Source of the DNA: Butyrivibrio sp. AC2005
Lineage (GTDB): Bacteria > Bacillota > Clostridia > Lachnospirales > Lachnospiraceae
Direction of reading: 5' to 3'
Assembly (NCBI RefSeq): GCF_000424145.1
Contig: NZ_AUJI01000038.1
Coordinates: 1-60,810 of the forward strand
Length of the DNA: 60,810 bases
A program made the translations under genes and the position numbers. The stretch's first letter is position 1; every line of letters starts with the position of its first letter. Positions 1 to 8,511 of this stretch are shown one piece after another. The notes under the pieces were generated by a model, which did not search any database, was not told the origin of the DNA, and saw only the letters and a program-made list of their open reading frames with translations.

Positions 1-75
1 GTAGATTACTTTTACCACGAAGAAGTAAGAGGAACTGCCAATAGTGGAAAGAGAAATGTAATACATAATCCTTGA
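1..75 (+). CDS. 3' end of a gene entering from the left edge (partial)
   Basis: Frame 1 is open from the first base to a TGA at 73-75, giving 24 residues that end in NVIHNP. I do not recognise the family. The AT-rich stretch after the stop and the strong promoter at 126-156 suit a gene end here, but 24 codons are too few to prove coding. Confidence 0.3.
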   Translation, partial: VDYFYHEEVRGTANSGKRNVIHNP

Positions 76-125
76 TGGAAGAATAAAGTTTATAATTTTT
101 TAATAAATTTCCTGCTCCAGGCCTA

Positions 126-156
126 TTGACTTAGAGTTAACTCCAGGGTGTAGGAT
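126..156 (+). promoter_or_regulatory. MerR-type promoter with 19-bp spacer and central palindrome
   Basis: TTGACT (126-131) and TAGGAT (151-156) are separated by 19 bp instead of 17. The perfect palindrome GAGTTAACTC (134-143) sits in the spacer. This is the classical layout of promoters twisted open by MerR-family activators. The MerR gene at 1117 is in the operon that follows, so autoregulation and control of the aldo/keto reductases are likely. Confidence 0.8.
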
Positions 157-224
157 GACCATATCGAGCCCGAGAAAAAGATGAAACTACAGATGATTTT
201 TTTATAGAGAGAAGAGGTAATCTG

Positions 225-1082
225 ATGAACGATATGATTATAAAGAACAAAACTTTTGATGAAGAGAGAGCCCTTTATGGGAGCAGAGATATTACAGCGA
301 CGGACTGCAAGTTTGATGGTCCTGCAGACGGAGAAAGTGCTTTTAAAGAAAGCAGGAACGTTACTGTGAAGAACAGCTTTTTTAATCTCAGATATCCATT
401 CTGGCATGATGATAAGCTGGTTCTTGATAACATCGAAATGACTGAAAACTGCAGGGCAGCCCTCTGGTATACAAATGATGCAACAATCAGTAATTCCAAA
501 ATGCACGGGATTAAAGCATTGCGGGAGTGTTCAAATATTAAAATCGAAAGCAGTGACATTATTTCTCCTGAGTTTGGATGGTCGGTAAAAGACATTGAGA
601 TGAAAGATACTACTGTCCAGGGTGAATATTTCATGATGAGATCAGACCGACTTCATTTTGAGAATGTGACGCTTAAGGGTAAATACTCTTTCCAGTATAT
701 TACAGATTCTGTTTTTGAGAACTGCAACTTTGATACAAAAGATGCCTTCTGGCATGCAAAAAATGTGGTAGTAAGAAACAGTGTTATAAAGGGTGAATAT
801 CTTGCGTGGTATTGTGAGAATGTTACGTTTGAGAACTGCACAATCATTGGTACCCAGCCTCTTTGCTACTGTAAGGGATTAAAACTGATTAACTGCAAAA
901 TGGTTGATGCAGACCTTGCTTTTGAGAAATCTGAAGTGGAGGCAACGATTATCTCTCCTGTTGTCAGCATAAAAAATCCTCATTCAGGTTCTATTTCAGT
1001 TCCGGAAGTTTCAGAGATCATCATGGATGATGCAAGTGCTTCAGGAAAGATAATTGTTAATGGTATGGAAAAATGTGCCTGA
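225..1082 (+). CDS. DUF3737 family right-handed beta-helix-like protein
   Basis: This 285-aa protein consists of repeated short segments of the type xxVxNSxF/xxFENCxF (for example near residues 40-60, 140-165 and 190-215), which is typical of a parallel beta-helix. The opening KTFDEERALYG and the following CKFDGPADGESAFKES match the DUF3737 family as I remember it. Family members often sit beside MerR regulators and aldo/keto reductases, as here. There is no signal peptide, so it should be cytosolic. The start has a purine-rich AGAGGT just upstream. It is the first gene behind the MerR-type promoter. Its biochemical function is unknown. Confidence 0.8.
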   Translation: MNDMIIKNKTFDEERALYGSRDITATDCKFDGPADGESAFKESRNVTVKNSFFNLRYPFWHDDKLVLDNIEMTENCRAALWYTNDATISNSKMHGIKALRECSNIKIESSDIISPEFGWSVKDIEMKDTTVQGEYFMMRSDRLHFENVTLKGKYSFQYITDSVFENCNFDTKDAFWHAKNVVVRNSVIKGEYLAWYCENVTFENCTIIGTQPLCYCKGLKLINCKMVDADLAFEKSEVEATIISPVVSIKNPHSGSISVPEVSEIIMDDASASGKIIVNGMEKCA

Positions 1083-1116
1083 TAAATAGGAATCCCAATT
1101 ATAGGAGATAAAGACC

Positions 1117-1491
1117 ATGACAATCAAGGAAGTTTGTGAGATGTACAATCTGACCCCAGATACGCTGCGTTATTATGAGCGCGTAGGCGTCATCCCTGAG
1201 GTAACAAGAACAGCCGGAGGCATAAGAGATTATCAGGAAGAAGATATCGGATGGGTTGAAAATGCTGTGTGTATGCGTGACGCCGGAGTTCCTGTCGAAA
1301 TGCTGATCGAATATGTGAAGCTTTTTCGGGAAGGCGATTCCACCATTGATGCCAGGACAAATCTGCTGAAGGAAGCTAGGGAGCAGATCCTTGAGGCTAA
1401 GAAGAAATATGATGTTGCCCTGGAGAAGCTGGATTATAAGATTGGTAGATATGAAGTGGCACAGAAAACAGGTAAGTTCACGTGGGAGTAA
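1117..1491 (+). CDS. MerR family transcriptional regulator
   Basis: This 124-aa protein has an N-terminal winged helix-turn-helix (residues 1-70: TIKEVCEMYNLTPDTLRYYERVGVIP is spread over the DNA-binding helices) and a C-terminal dimerisation coiled coil (about 75-115). It lacks the metal-binding cysteine pattern of MerR or ZntR. It resembles the AdhR/YhdM type that responds to electrophiles or redox stress. The start is fixed by AGGAGAT 13 bp upstream of the ATG. It lies second in the operon controlled by the 19-bp-spacer promoter at 126-156, its probable target. The signal it senses cannot be read from the sequence. Confidence 0.9.
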   Translation: MTIKEVCEMYNLTPDTLRYYERVGVIPEVTRTAGGIRDYQEEDIGWVENAVCMRDAGVPVEMLIEYVKLFREGDSTIDARTNLLKEAREQILEAKKKYDVALEKLDYKIGRYEVAQKTGKFTWE

Positions 1492-1527
1492 ATGAGTAAT
1501 TATCAGAAATGTAGGGGGTTATGACTT

Positions 1528-2676
1528 ATGGCAATGGTTTACAGAGATTTTCAGGGTATCAGTCTTTCAGGGCTTGGATTCGGGGCTATGAGGCTTCCGG
1601 TTGTAAACGGTAACGATGCGGAGATAAATCGTGATGAGGCCAAAAAGATGGTTGATAGAGCAATGACAGCTGGAATCAACTATTACGATACAGCATTCGG
1701 ATATCATGACGGTAACTCTGAGATAGTGATGGGTGAGATACTTTCAGGATACCCAAGGGACAGCTATTATATCGCAACAAAGTTTCCGGGGTATGACCTT
1801 TCAAATATGCCAAAGGTTAAAGAGATATTTGAAAAGCAGCTTGAAAAGACCGGGATGGAGTATTTTGATTTCTATCTTTTCCATAATGTGTGTGAGATGA
1901 ACATCAATCAGTATCTTGATCCGAAGTACGGGATCTTTGATTATCTTATGGAGCAGAAGAAAAATGGCAGGATAAAGCATCTTGGATTTTCATGCCATGG
2001 AGAGTATGAAGTCCTTAAGAGATTCCTGGATGCATACGGTGAGCATATGGAATTCTGCCAGCTTCAGCTTAATTACCTTGACTGGAAGTTCCAGAAGGCT
2101 GAGGAAAAGGTTAAACTCCTTAATGATATGAATATACCAGTTTGGGTAATGGAGCCACTTCGGGGCGGCAAACTTGCAAAGCTTGATCCACTGTCAGAAG
2201 AAGAATTAAAAGCTCTCAGGCCTGACGAGGAAATCCCGGCATGGGCTTTCAGATTTTTGCAGTCAGTAAAAGGCGTAACGATGGTTCTTTCAGGGATGTC
2301 ATCAATAGAGCAGCTTGAGGATAACCTTAAGACTTATTCTGAAGATAAGCCTCTTAATGAAAAAGAGATGGAAGGACTGATGAAGATAGTGGACAGGATG
2401 ATGTCCACAAAATCTGTTCCATGCACAGCATGCCATTACTGCGTTAGTCACTGCCCACAGGGACTTGATATACCCTATCTTATCTCTTTATACAACGAAC
2501 ATCTCTATACAGCAGCTGCCGGAGGAATGACGTTCATAGCCCCCATGGCGCTTGCAGCAATGGATGAATCCAAGAAGCCGGTATCCTGTCTGCACTGTCA
2601 TAGCTGCGAGAAGGTATGCCCACAGCAGATAAAGATTTCAGATATGATGTCTGATTTTGTTGAAAAGATTGGATAA
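1528..2676 (+). CDS. Aldo/keto reductase with C-terminal ferredoxin-like Fe-S domain
   Basis: The 382-aa protein has an aldo/keto reductase TIM barrel in residues 1-280, with the catalytic Asp54 and Tyr59 in YYDTAFGYHDG. A C-terminal extension carries two cysteine clusters of the 4Fe-4S type (CxxCxxCxxxCP around residue 299, and CxxCxxCxxxCP around residue 354). Such fused enzymes are common in anaerobes, where the clusters probably pass electrons to or from the NAD(P)H-using barrel. The enzyme is cytosolic and the substrate is unknown. It belongs to the MerR-controlled operon, 36 bp after merR. Confidence 0.9.
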   Translation: MAMVYRDFQGISLSGLGFGAMRLPVVNGNDAEINRDEAKKMVDRAMTAGINYYDTAFGYHDGNSEIVMGEILSGYPRDSYYIATKFPGYDLSNMPKVKEIFEKQLEKTGMEYFDFYLFHNVCEMNINQYLDPKYGIFDYLMEQKKNGRIKHLGFSCHGEYEVLKRFLDAYGEHMEFCQLQLNYLDWKFQKAEEKVKLLNDMNIPVWVMEPLRGGKLAKLDPLSEEELKALRPDEEIPAWAFRFLQSVKGVTMVLSGMSSIEQLEDNLKTYSEDKPLNEKEMEGLMKIVDRMMSTKSVPCTACHYCVSHCPQGLDIPYLISLYNEHLYTAAAGGMTFIAPMALAAMDESKKPVSCLHCHSCEKVCPQQIKISDMMSDFVEKIG

Positions 2677-2695
2677 ATAGTACTGGAGATTTTTT

Positions 2696-3787
2696 ATGAG
2701 ATACAGGGTAAATAAAAGAACCGGAGATAAGGTCAGTGAGATAGGATTTGGCTCTGCATATATTTATGAAGCGGGAACCAAAGCTGCGGTTGAAGCAATC
2801 AGACGTGCCTATGATGGTGGTATCAACTACTTCGATATGGCCGCAGGAGATGGCAGTGCATTTCCCATGTATGGAGAGGCTTTGTCTGATGTGAGGAATA
2901 ATATCTTTTACCAGATCCATTTTGGGGCGGATTATTCAAGAGGGACTTACGGGTGGTCACTTGATCTGGACACGGTTAAGAGATCACTGGATAAGCAGCT
3001 CCATGACCTTAGGACTGACTATATTGATTATGGATTTATTCACTGTCAGGACGAAGATTCTGATTGGGAAACTTATCAGCGGAACGGTGTATATGATTAT
3101 CTTCTGAAAATGAAGGAAGAGGGAGTGGTAAAACATACAGGCCTTTCATCCCACACGCCATCAGTGATACAGAGGATTATGAATGAAGCTGAAATCGATA
3201 TGCTCATGTTTTCTGTTAATCCGGAGTATGACTATGGTCGGGGCGATTATGCTCATGGCGGTGTTGACGAAAGATCGGAAATATACAAGAGATGTGAGAA
3301 GGAAGGGGTTGGAATTTCAGTAATGAAGCCATTCTCAGGAGGCCAGCTCCTTGATGCAAAGAGGTCGCCTTTCGGACAGGCACTCACACCTTTTCAATGC
3401 ATAAAATATGCGCTTGATAAGCCCGGAGTACTCACAGTGCTCCCGGGAGCGCAGAGTGTAGCAGAGGTTGACGAACTATTGTCTTACTACGACAAGACAG
3501 ATGAAGAGCTTGATTACTCAGTAATAGGTTCCTTTGCACCACCGCAGGCAAATGGTAAGTGTGTGTACTGTAATCATTGCAAACCGTGCCCCATGGGCAT
3601 AGATATAGGCCTTGTGAACAAATATTATGATCTGGCAAAGGTGGGAGATACGCTTGCAAAAGAACATTATAGTACCTTGGAAAAGAAGGCATCAGATTGC
3701 ATTTCCTGTGGCCACTGTGACGACAGATGTCCATTTGGCGTAAAGCAAAGCGAGAGAATGACAGAAATAAAGTCATTCATGGAATAA
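2696..3787 (+). CDS. Second aldo/keto reductase with Fe-S domain
   Basis: This 363-aa protein is a divergent paralogue of the upstream gene, 19 bp after its stop. It has an N-terminal barrel (INYFDMAAGDGSAF replaces the usual Tyr-containing motif, so the classical catalytic Tyr is not obvious). The C-terminus has cysteine clusters near residues 289 (CVYCNHCKPCP) and 334 (CISCGHCDDRCP). The first cluster has CxxCxxCxxCP spacing, unlike the CxxCxxCxxxCP of its neighbour. The pair may act together or on related carbonyl compounds. Cytosolic redox enzyme; substrate unknown. Confidence 0.88.
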   Translation: MRYRVNKRTGDKVSEIGFGSAYIYEAGTKAAVEAIRRAYDGGINYFDMAAGDGSAFPMYGEALSDVRNNIFYQIHFGADYSRGTYGWSLDLDTVKRSLDKQLHDLRTDYIDYGFIHCQDEDSDWETYQRNGVYDYLLKMKEEGVVKHTGLSSHTPSVIQRIMNEAEIDMLMFSVNPEYDYGRGDYAHGGVDERSEIYKRCEKEGVGISVMKPFSGGQLLDAKRSPFGQALTPFQCIKYALDKPGVLTVLPGAQSVAEVDELLSYYDKTDEELDYSVIGSFAPPQANGKCVYCNHCKPCPMGIDIGLVNKYYDLAKVGDTLAKEHYSTLEKKASDCISCGHCDDRCPFGVKQSERMTEIKSFME

Positions 3788-3804
3788 CAAGAGGAGGATT
3801 TAAA

Positions 3805-4061
3805 ATGAGCAGAGTGAATTTGTGGATGCCCCGCTTATAGATGAACTACCAATGGCTTTAGAGTGCAGAGTAAAAAGCTTTGAGGATGGTATTCTGATCG
3901 GTGAGATTGTAAACGTATCCGCTGATGAAAGCGTAGTTACGAACGGAAATGTAGATCCAAAGAAGCTTAAGCCAATTACCTTTGATCCGTGTAACAATAC
4001 GTATGTTGCCCTTGGTGATGTTGTGGGTAATGCTTTTAAGGATGGAATGTCACTTAAATAA
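3805..4061 (+). pseudogene. Flavin reductase family protein, internally deleted and frameshifted
   Basis: A good ribosome site (GAGGAGG, 3791-3797) precedes ATG 3805, which reads MSRVN and stops after 11 codons. A second frame, open from 3804, encodes the C-terminal ~80 residues of an FMN-binding split-barrel flavin reductase (SEFVDAPLIDELP to the end), with only a GTG at 3822 as a start. From family knowledge a complete protein is about 190 aa, so roughly 100 internal codons are missing. Both halves share the bases AGTGAAT at the junction, which suggests deletion between short direct repeats. It lies between the Fe-S reductases and a flavodoxin-like reductase, so it was probably a partner of these enzymes. 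Confidence 0.8.
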
Positions 4062-4082
4062 GACGGAAGGAGAATTCTTGTA

Positions 4083-4703
4083 GTGAAGGTATTGATAATC
4101 AATGGAAGCCCAAGAGTGGGTGGTAATACTTCAATAGCAGTGGACGAAATGGCTAAAACATTTACTGAGGAAGGTATTGAAGCGGAAATTGTTCAGGTCG
4201 GTAACAAAGATATCCGCGGATGTATCGCCTGTGGAAGCTGCATGGAGAAGGGAAAATGTGTATTTGATGATGTAGTAAACGAGCTTGCACCTAAGTTTGA
4301 GGAGGCAGATGGACTAGTAGTTGATTCACCTGTTTATTACGCATCTGCCAATGCAACACTTATAGCATGCTTGGACAGACTTTTCTATAGTACGCATTTT
4401 GACAAAAGCATGAAGGTTGGCGCAAGTGTGGTAGTATGCCGAAGAGGCGGCGCGTCAGCTACTTTCGATGAATTAAACAAGTACTTCACCATCTGTAATA
4501 TGCCTATCGCATCCAGCCAGTATTGGAATAGTGTTCATGGAAGGGAAAAGGGACAGGCTGAAAAAGACCTTGAAGGCCTTCAGACAATGAGAGTTCTTGC
4601 CAGAAACATGTCCTTCCTAATGAAGAGCATAGCTCTAGGAAAAGAAAAATATGGCATGCCAAAATCGGAAGAACACTTGTGGACACATTTTATCAGTGAA
4701 TGA
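4083..4703 (+). CDS. Flavodoxin family NAD(P)H-dependent FMN reductase
   Basis: A 206-aa flavodoxin-fold protein opens with KVLIINGSPRVGGNTS, the phosphate-binding loop for FMN. It continues with GCIACGSCMEKGKCVFDD, the Cys-containing segment of the iron-sulfur flavoprotein/NADPH-dependent FMN reductase group. The start is GTG at 4083: an upstream TTG is followed at once by a stop, and GGAAGGAG lies 10 bp before the GTG. It ends the MerR-controlled redox operon and probably supplies reduced flavin or electrons to its neighbours. The substrate is unknown. Confidence 0.85.
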   Translation: MKVLIINGSPRVGGNTSIAVDEMAKTFTEEGIEAEIVQVGNKDIRGCIACGSCMEKGKCVFDDVVNELAPKFEEADGLVVDSPVYYASANATLIACLDRLFYSTHFDKSMKVGASVVVCRRGGASATFDELNKYFTICNMPIASSQYWNSVHGREKGQAEKDLEGLQTMRVLARNMSFLMKSIALGKEKYGMPKSEEHLWTHFISE

Positions 4704-4832
4704 TTTAATACTCTTTTTGTCGATGCTAATCAAAGTTAGACCTTAATGATGGGAGCATAGTTACTCTATTTAAAGGACCTCAGCAGTTTTTCGATATTTA
4801 TTGGAAATGATATAAAAAATCCTATAAAAAAA

Positions 4833-4873
4833 TTAGCACTCTACTTGACAGAGTGCTAATTTGGTGTTATACC
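4833..4873 (+). promoter_or_regulatory. CIRCE operator (HrcA site) overlapping the hsp20 promoter
   Basis: TTAGCACTC (4833-4841), nine bases, then GAGTGCTAA (4851-4859) is an exact match to the CIRCE inverted repeat. The nine-base spacer contains TTGACA (4845-4850), which with TATACC (4868-4873) forms a 17-bp-spaced sigma-70 promoter. HrcA bound here would cover the -35 box. The stretch 4704-5064 holds only this element, the repeat at 4941-5010 and the hsp20 leader. Confidence 0.93.
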
Positions 4874-4940
4874 ATATATAGAACAAAGGAACAGAGAAGA
4901 CCATAAGGACTTGGGTTCCCTAGATCTGAAGAGTGGAATC

Positions 4941-5010
4941 GCCCCCTCCCGGTGGTCGGCGGCATATCGGTCGCCACATTGGAATCAGCTTCGCTGATGG
5001 TGGCTCCCTC
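4941..5010 (-). repeat. ~70-bp dispersed repeat, copy 1 (inverted), in the hsp20 leader
   Basis: Read on the minus strand this starts GAGGGAGCCACCATC, contains the hairpin ATCAGC-GAA-GCTGAT, and ends in a G-rich GAGGGGGC. It aligns along its length with the copies at 35428-35498, 35509-35579 and 55809-55875. It lies in the untranslated leader between the CIRCE promoter and the hsp20 start, so it is transcribed in antisense orientation there. Confidence 0.85.
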
Positions 5011-5064
5011 CCTCCGTCCCAATGCTCAAAAATAAATGTTTTTGATGCAAAGGAGGAAAAAACT

Positions 5065-5511
5065 ATGTTAGCACCTAGTATTTTTGAAGAAAATCTTTTT
5101 GACAATCTGTTCAATTTCCCGGATTTCAGAGAACTGAACAACATGGAGCGGAAGCTCTACGGACGTCACGCCGACAGGCTGATGAAGACTGATGTTAAGG
5201 AAGAGGATAACCAGTATGAAGTTAGTGTTGATCTTCCTGGTTTTGCCAAAGAGGATATTAACCTTGAACTGAATGACGGATACCTTACAATCAGTGCTTC
5301 AAAAAACATGAACAATGACAAGAATGATAAGAAAGGACGTCTGATCAGGCAGGAGCGATACAGTGGCTCGATGCAGAGAAGCTTCTATGTAGGCGACCAG
5401 ATCACAGAAGAGGACGTAAAGGCAGCCTTCCATCACGGAGTTCTGACACTTACCATTCCTAAGAAAGAACAGGAAAAGCTTCCTGAAAAGAAACATATCA
5501 TGATAGCTTAA
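5065..5511 (+). CDS. Small heat-shock protein, Hsp20/alpha-crystallin family
   Basis: This 148-aa chaperone has an alpha-crystallin domain spanning about residues 38-135 (VSVDLPGFAKEDINLELNDGYL, then the conserved GVLTLTIPK near the C-terminus). It holds unfolding proteins in the cytosol as an oligomer without ATP. The start is ATG 5065 because AGGAGG lies at 5051-5056. A longer open frame reaching back to 4933 runs through the dispersed repeat and is not a plausible N-terminus. Regulation by HrcA is shown by the CIRCE element about 200 bp upstream. It is monocistronic, followed by a terminator. Confidence 0.95.
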   Translation: MLAPSIFEENLFDNLFNFPDFRELNNMERKLYGRHADRLMKTDVKEEDNQYEVSVDLPGFAKEDINLELNDGYLTISASKNMNNDKNDKKGRLIRQERYSGSMQRSFYVGDQITEEDVKAAFHHGVLTLTIPKKEQEKLPEKKHIMIA

Positions 5512-5550
5512 GAGCCAATAGGCTCCACATAATAAGAAAACTCCTAGAAG

Positions 5551-5584
5551 GCATCCCGAGACCAATCACCTCGGGATGTTTTTT
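5551..5584 (+). terminator. Rho-independent terminator after hsp20
   Basis: GCATCCCGAG pairs with CTCGGGATGT across an 8-9 base loop and is followed by TTTTTT. It ends the hsp20 transcript and separates it from the convergent AraC gene. Confidence 0.85.
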
Positions 5585-5658
5585 GTAGTATGATTTTCAC
5601 GACAAATCAGAGCAAGAAATGTCGGGTAAGCTCTCGTATGATATAGTTAAACGAATTT

Positions 5659-6567
5659 TTACTTATACCTGCCCTCTTTGTTTTTTTGAGCTTCCGATGT
5701 ATTTAATTTTGCGGTTTTAGCCAACTCCCTTGGTGATATTCCATATTCCTTTTTAAATGCGCGATAAAAATTTGAATAATCCTCAAAGCCATAATTATTG
5801 CAGGCTTCAGACATTGATTCACCGCTTAAAATTGCGTCGTGACATAGCTGAAGCCTTTTTTTTGCAACATATTTATGTAGTGAGATGCCAATGTTGTCTT
5901 TAAAAACATGTGAAATATAGAACTTACTCAAAAAGAAATGATTGGCAATGCTGTCCAAAGATAAGTCCTCGTCTATATTTCTTTCGATATATTCGCATAT
6001 ATTCTGATACAGAACATCCTGAGTTATTTTTTTGTTGTTAAATTGTTCATACGCAAGTCTGTTAACAGTAAGTATAAGTTCACAAACGCTGAGCTTTAGC
6101 TGACATTCTCTTCCAAAACGGGCACTCTTATTTTCCTCAATTATGTAAAAAAGTTTTGAAAGGATAGAATTAAAAGTAATTCTGTCAGTGTGAATGACAT
6201 GTCTTGATTCTGTCAGCGCCATATTTACGGCATATGCATATTCCTGTCCCAGATGCTTCATTTCGGAAAAAGCTGATTTGCTGATCCATAAATCAAAACG
6301 CCTGTAGGGTATGTCAAAATCATGGACGAAAATTCCATGTGTAACAGAAGGCGGCACAATCAGAATATCTCCGTAGCTCAGCATATAGTGCTCTTGTTGT
6401 ACCTGAGCTTCTGCATGTCCCTCTAGGAAAAAATAAAATTCATAATATTTATGCCTATGAAGACCGGTTCGGACCGTTGGCTTAGTGTCGTGATAATAAT
6501 ATAGTTCGAAATCAAGCGATTCCATATACTGTCTGTCGTCATACTGGCTGGTTAAATTCTTTTTCAT
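5659..6567 (-). CDS. AraC family transcriptional regulator
   Basis: The 302-aa protein has an N-terminal cupin-like sensing domain (HRHKYYEFYFFLEG near residues 40-55) and two C-terminal helix-turn-helix motifs in the last ~100 residues (LSLDSIANHFFLSKFYISHVFK; SEACNNYGFEDYSNFYRAFKKEYGISP). The ATG at 6567 starts MKKNLTSQ. A TTG at 6603 would add 12 residues and cannot be excluded, because neither has a strong ribosome site. It is divergent from the sugar-binding protein gene of the pectin locus and is its likely activator, probably sensing an imported pectin fragment. It is the only plausible pathway regulator in the window. Confidence 0.9.
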   Translation of the reverse strand: MKKNLTSQYDDRQYMESLDFELYYYHDTKPTVRTGLHRHKYYEFYFFLEGHAEAQVQQEHYMLSYGDILIVPPSVTHGIFVHDFDIPYRRFDLWISKSAFSEMKHLGQEYAYAVNMALTESRHVIHTDRITFNSILSKLFYIIEENKSARFGRECQLKLSVCELILTVNRLAYEQFNNKKITQDVLYQNICEYIERNIDEDLSLDSIANHFFLSKFYISHVFKDNIGISLHKYVAKKRLQLCHDAILSGESMSEACNNYGFEDYSNFYRAFKKEYGISPRELAKTAKLNTSEAQKNKEGRYK

Positions 6568-6674
6568 ATCCGATATTCTATACCATAATAGCAATAATTG
6601 CAAAAAGATTCATAAACAGCAATAAATGCAATATTATAAACAAGTTATGAATTTTTTTTGCAACAATGCTTTTA

Positions 6675-6680
6675 TATAAT
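6675..6680 (+). promoter_or_regulatory. -10 box of the pectin transporter operon promoter
   Basis: A perfect TATAAT lies about 60 bp before the binding-protein start. No good -35 box is found 17 bp upstream (only a T-run), which fits a promoter that needs an activator such as the divergent AraC protein. The inverted pair ATTCATAA/TTATGAAT and several TGCAA motifs between 6595 and 6665 are candidate regulator sites, unproven. Confidence 0.55.
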
Positions 6681-6742
6681 ACGTTATAGCAACAGGTGAT
6701 AAACACACCTGATTCAAGAAGGAAGGGTATAGGAGGACAAAA

Positions 6743-8470
6743 ATGAAAAATAAGTTACTTTCAATTCTGCTTTCGACATCTATGGTGGTGTCACTGGCAG
6801 CTTGTGGAAGCTCAAATCAGGGGGCAGAAACAGCAACAAGTGATGCTGCAGAATCAACAGAGGCTGCGGATTCAGCAAAAAGTGATGAGTCTGGGGAGAC
6901 TGCGTCTGAAGAAACTGCTGAATCTAATGAGACAGCATCTGAAGAAACTGCTGAATCTAATGAGACAGCATCAGATTATGAACTTACAGATCTGTACATA
7001 ACAGTAGACGGAACACTTACTGCAAATGTTGACAATGGACAGGATGCATTTGTAGAGCAGTGGGAGAAGGCTGTATCAGAGAAACTTGGACATGATATCA
7101 AGCTTCACATCAACCAGCCTGAGCATTCCGGATATAAGGACAATGTTGCTCAGCTTCTTACAACAGGTCAGCCCGGTGATGGACAGTATCCTGATGCTAT
7201 GATAATGTCCGCTACAATGCTTAAGCAGTATCAGACTACAGGAATTCTTTGGAACCTTGCAGATGCATATGACAATGCTGATTTCCAGTCAAGGATTACA
7301 CTGCCGCTTGTAAATGAGAATCTTAAGCTTGAAAACGGTGAGCAGTATGGATTTGCTCCTACATACGGCAATGGTTGTGTGACATATGTTAAGCAGTCAT
7401 GGCTTGATGAAGCAGGAATAACAGCTGACAGCATTAAGACATTTGATGATTATTACAATATGCTAAAGGCATTTACAAAGGATGGCAGAACAGGTGTCAT
7501 TGCCGCAGGCTTTGCAAAGCTTGACGAAGCACCTTATATCAATTATTTACCTGAGTTCTGGCAGGGAGCTTATCCTGCTATCTACGAAAAGGATGGCCAG
7601 TGGGTCGATGGATTCCAGGAACAGGCTACTATCGATGCGCTTGAGAGACTTGCACAGGGTTATGCTGATGGCGTAATTGATACAGATACAGAGGAAGCAT
7701 CAACAAAGACAGCTCGTGAAAAGTGGTTCTCAAATGATCAGAGTACTTCAGAAGGTGTGTTCACATATTGGGCAGGAACATGGCTCAGAACACTTACAGA
7801 TAATCTTGATAAGAATGATGTAGATACTGATCTTGGAGATGATAAACTTGTGCAGCTTACTCCTATCCAGGAAATTAAAGATACCTGGGGTGGCTACCTT
7901 AACCGTGAAGCACCTGTTTGGGTAATTACAGATGATGGCGATGGTGATAATTCACGTGAGCAAGCTATATTTGATGCACTTCTCGAGACCATGCTTGATG
8001 GAGATACCGTACAGACACTTTGGACTTATGGTGCAGAAGGTGTTCACTGGTCAACAGAGGCTGAGTCTTTCACAACAAATCCGGATGATCCTGAGAAGAA
8101 GACTGACTATGAGTATGCTGATGGTGAGTTCCACCTTAAGCAGTCACCGAATGACCCTAACACTTTATGGAAGAAGAACCATCTTGATCCGGTTCTTGTT
8201 ATTGCACCTCTTACAAACGGATATGCTGATACCGATCCTCTAGTAGAGAAAGGAAATACATTCTTTACAGAGAACTGTGTAGACGCTCCTGCAGCTCCGT
8301 CATCAGAGGCTCTTACAGAGATCGAGGCAGATCTTGCTACAGATAAGACAACACTTGTTAACGAAGTTGTTGCAGGCAAAAAGACAGCAGCAGATGCTAT
8401 TGCAGAGTATCAGAGTAAATGGGGTGATACAGTAAGCAGCATCCTTGATGAACTTAACGCAGCAGAATAA
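6743..8470 (+). CDS. Extracellular sugar-binding lipoprotein of an ABC importer
   Basis: This 575-aa protein begins with a lipoprotein signal peptide ending in the lipobox LAAC (Cys21). It has a Ser/Glu/Thr/Ala-rich flexible linker (about 22-75) and then a family-1 type solute-binding domain. It would be anchored on the outer face of the membrane and deliver oligosaccharides to the two permeases downstream. The pair of permeases is of the LplB/YtcP type that serves rhamnogalacturonan or galacturonan oligosaccharides in Bacillus. The surrounding pectin enzymes support that substrate. AGGAGG precedes the ATG. No ATPase gene for the importer is here, so a shared MsmK-like ATPase elsewhere is likely. 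Confidence 0.92.
   Translation: MKNKLLSILLSTSMVVSLAACGSSNQGAETATSDAAESTEAADSAKSDESGETASEETAESNETASEETAESNETASDYELTDLYITVDGTLTANVDNGQDAFVEQWEKAVSEKLGHDIKLHINQPEHSGYKDNVAQLLTTGQPGDGQYPDAMIMSATMLKQYQTTGILWNLADAYDNADFQSRITLPLVNENLKLENGEQYGFAPTYGNGCVTYVKQSWLDEAGITADSIKTFDDYYNMLKAFTKDGRTGVIAAGFAKLDEAPYINYLPEFWQGAYPAIYEKDGQWVDGFQEQATIDALERLAQGYADGVIDTDTEEASTKTAREKWFSNDQSTSEGVFTYWAGTWLRTLTDNLDKNDVDTDLGDDKLVQLTPIQEIKDTWGGYLNREAPVWVITDDGDGDNSREQAIFDALLETMLDGDTVQTLWTYGAEGVHWSTEAESFTTNPDDPEKKTDYEYADGEFHLKQSPNDPNTLWKKNHLDPVLVIAPLTNGYADTDPLVEKGNTFFTENCVDAPAAPSSEALTEIEADLATDKTTLVNEVVAGKKTAADAIAEYQSKWGDTVSSILDELNAAE
6902..6967 (+). repeat. 33-bp tandem duplication in the lipoprotein linker
   Basis: Two 33-bp units (6902-6934 and 6935-6967) differ at one base and encode the 11-residue unit ASEETAESNET twice. 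They lengthen the spacer between the lipid anchor and the binding domain in frame. Confidence 0.9.
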
Positions 8471-8511
8471 TTATTGCTTTACCATTGGTTACTATTTTTT
8501 ATATTCAAAAT

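Noticed and set aside
123..506. Minus-strand frame of 127 aa opposite the DUF3737 start
   Set aside because: It overlaps the MerR-type promoter and the DUF3737 gene and has no family features.
4933..5064. N-terminal extension of Hsp20 by 44 residues
   Set aside because: The extension is translated from the dispersed repeat; AGGAGG at 5051 and family length fix the start at 5065.
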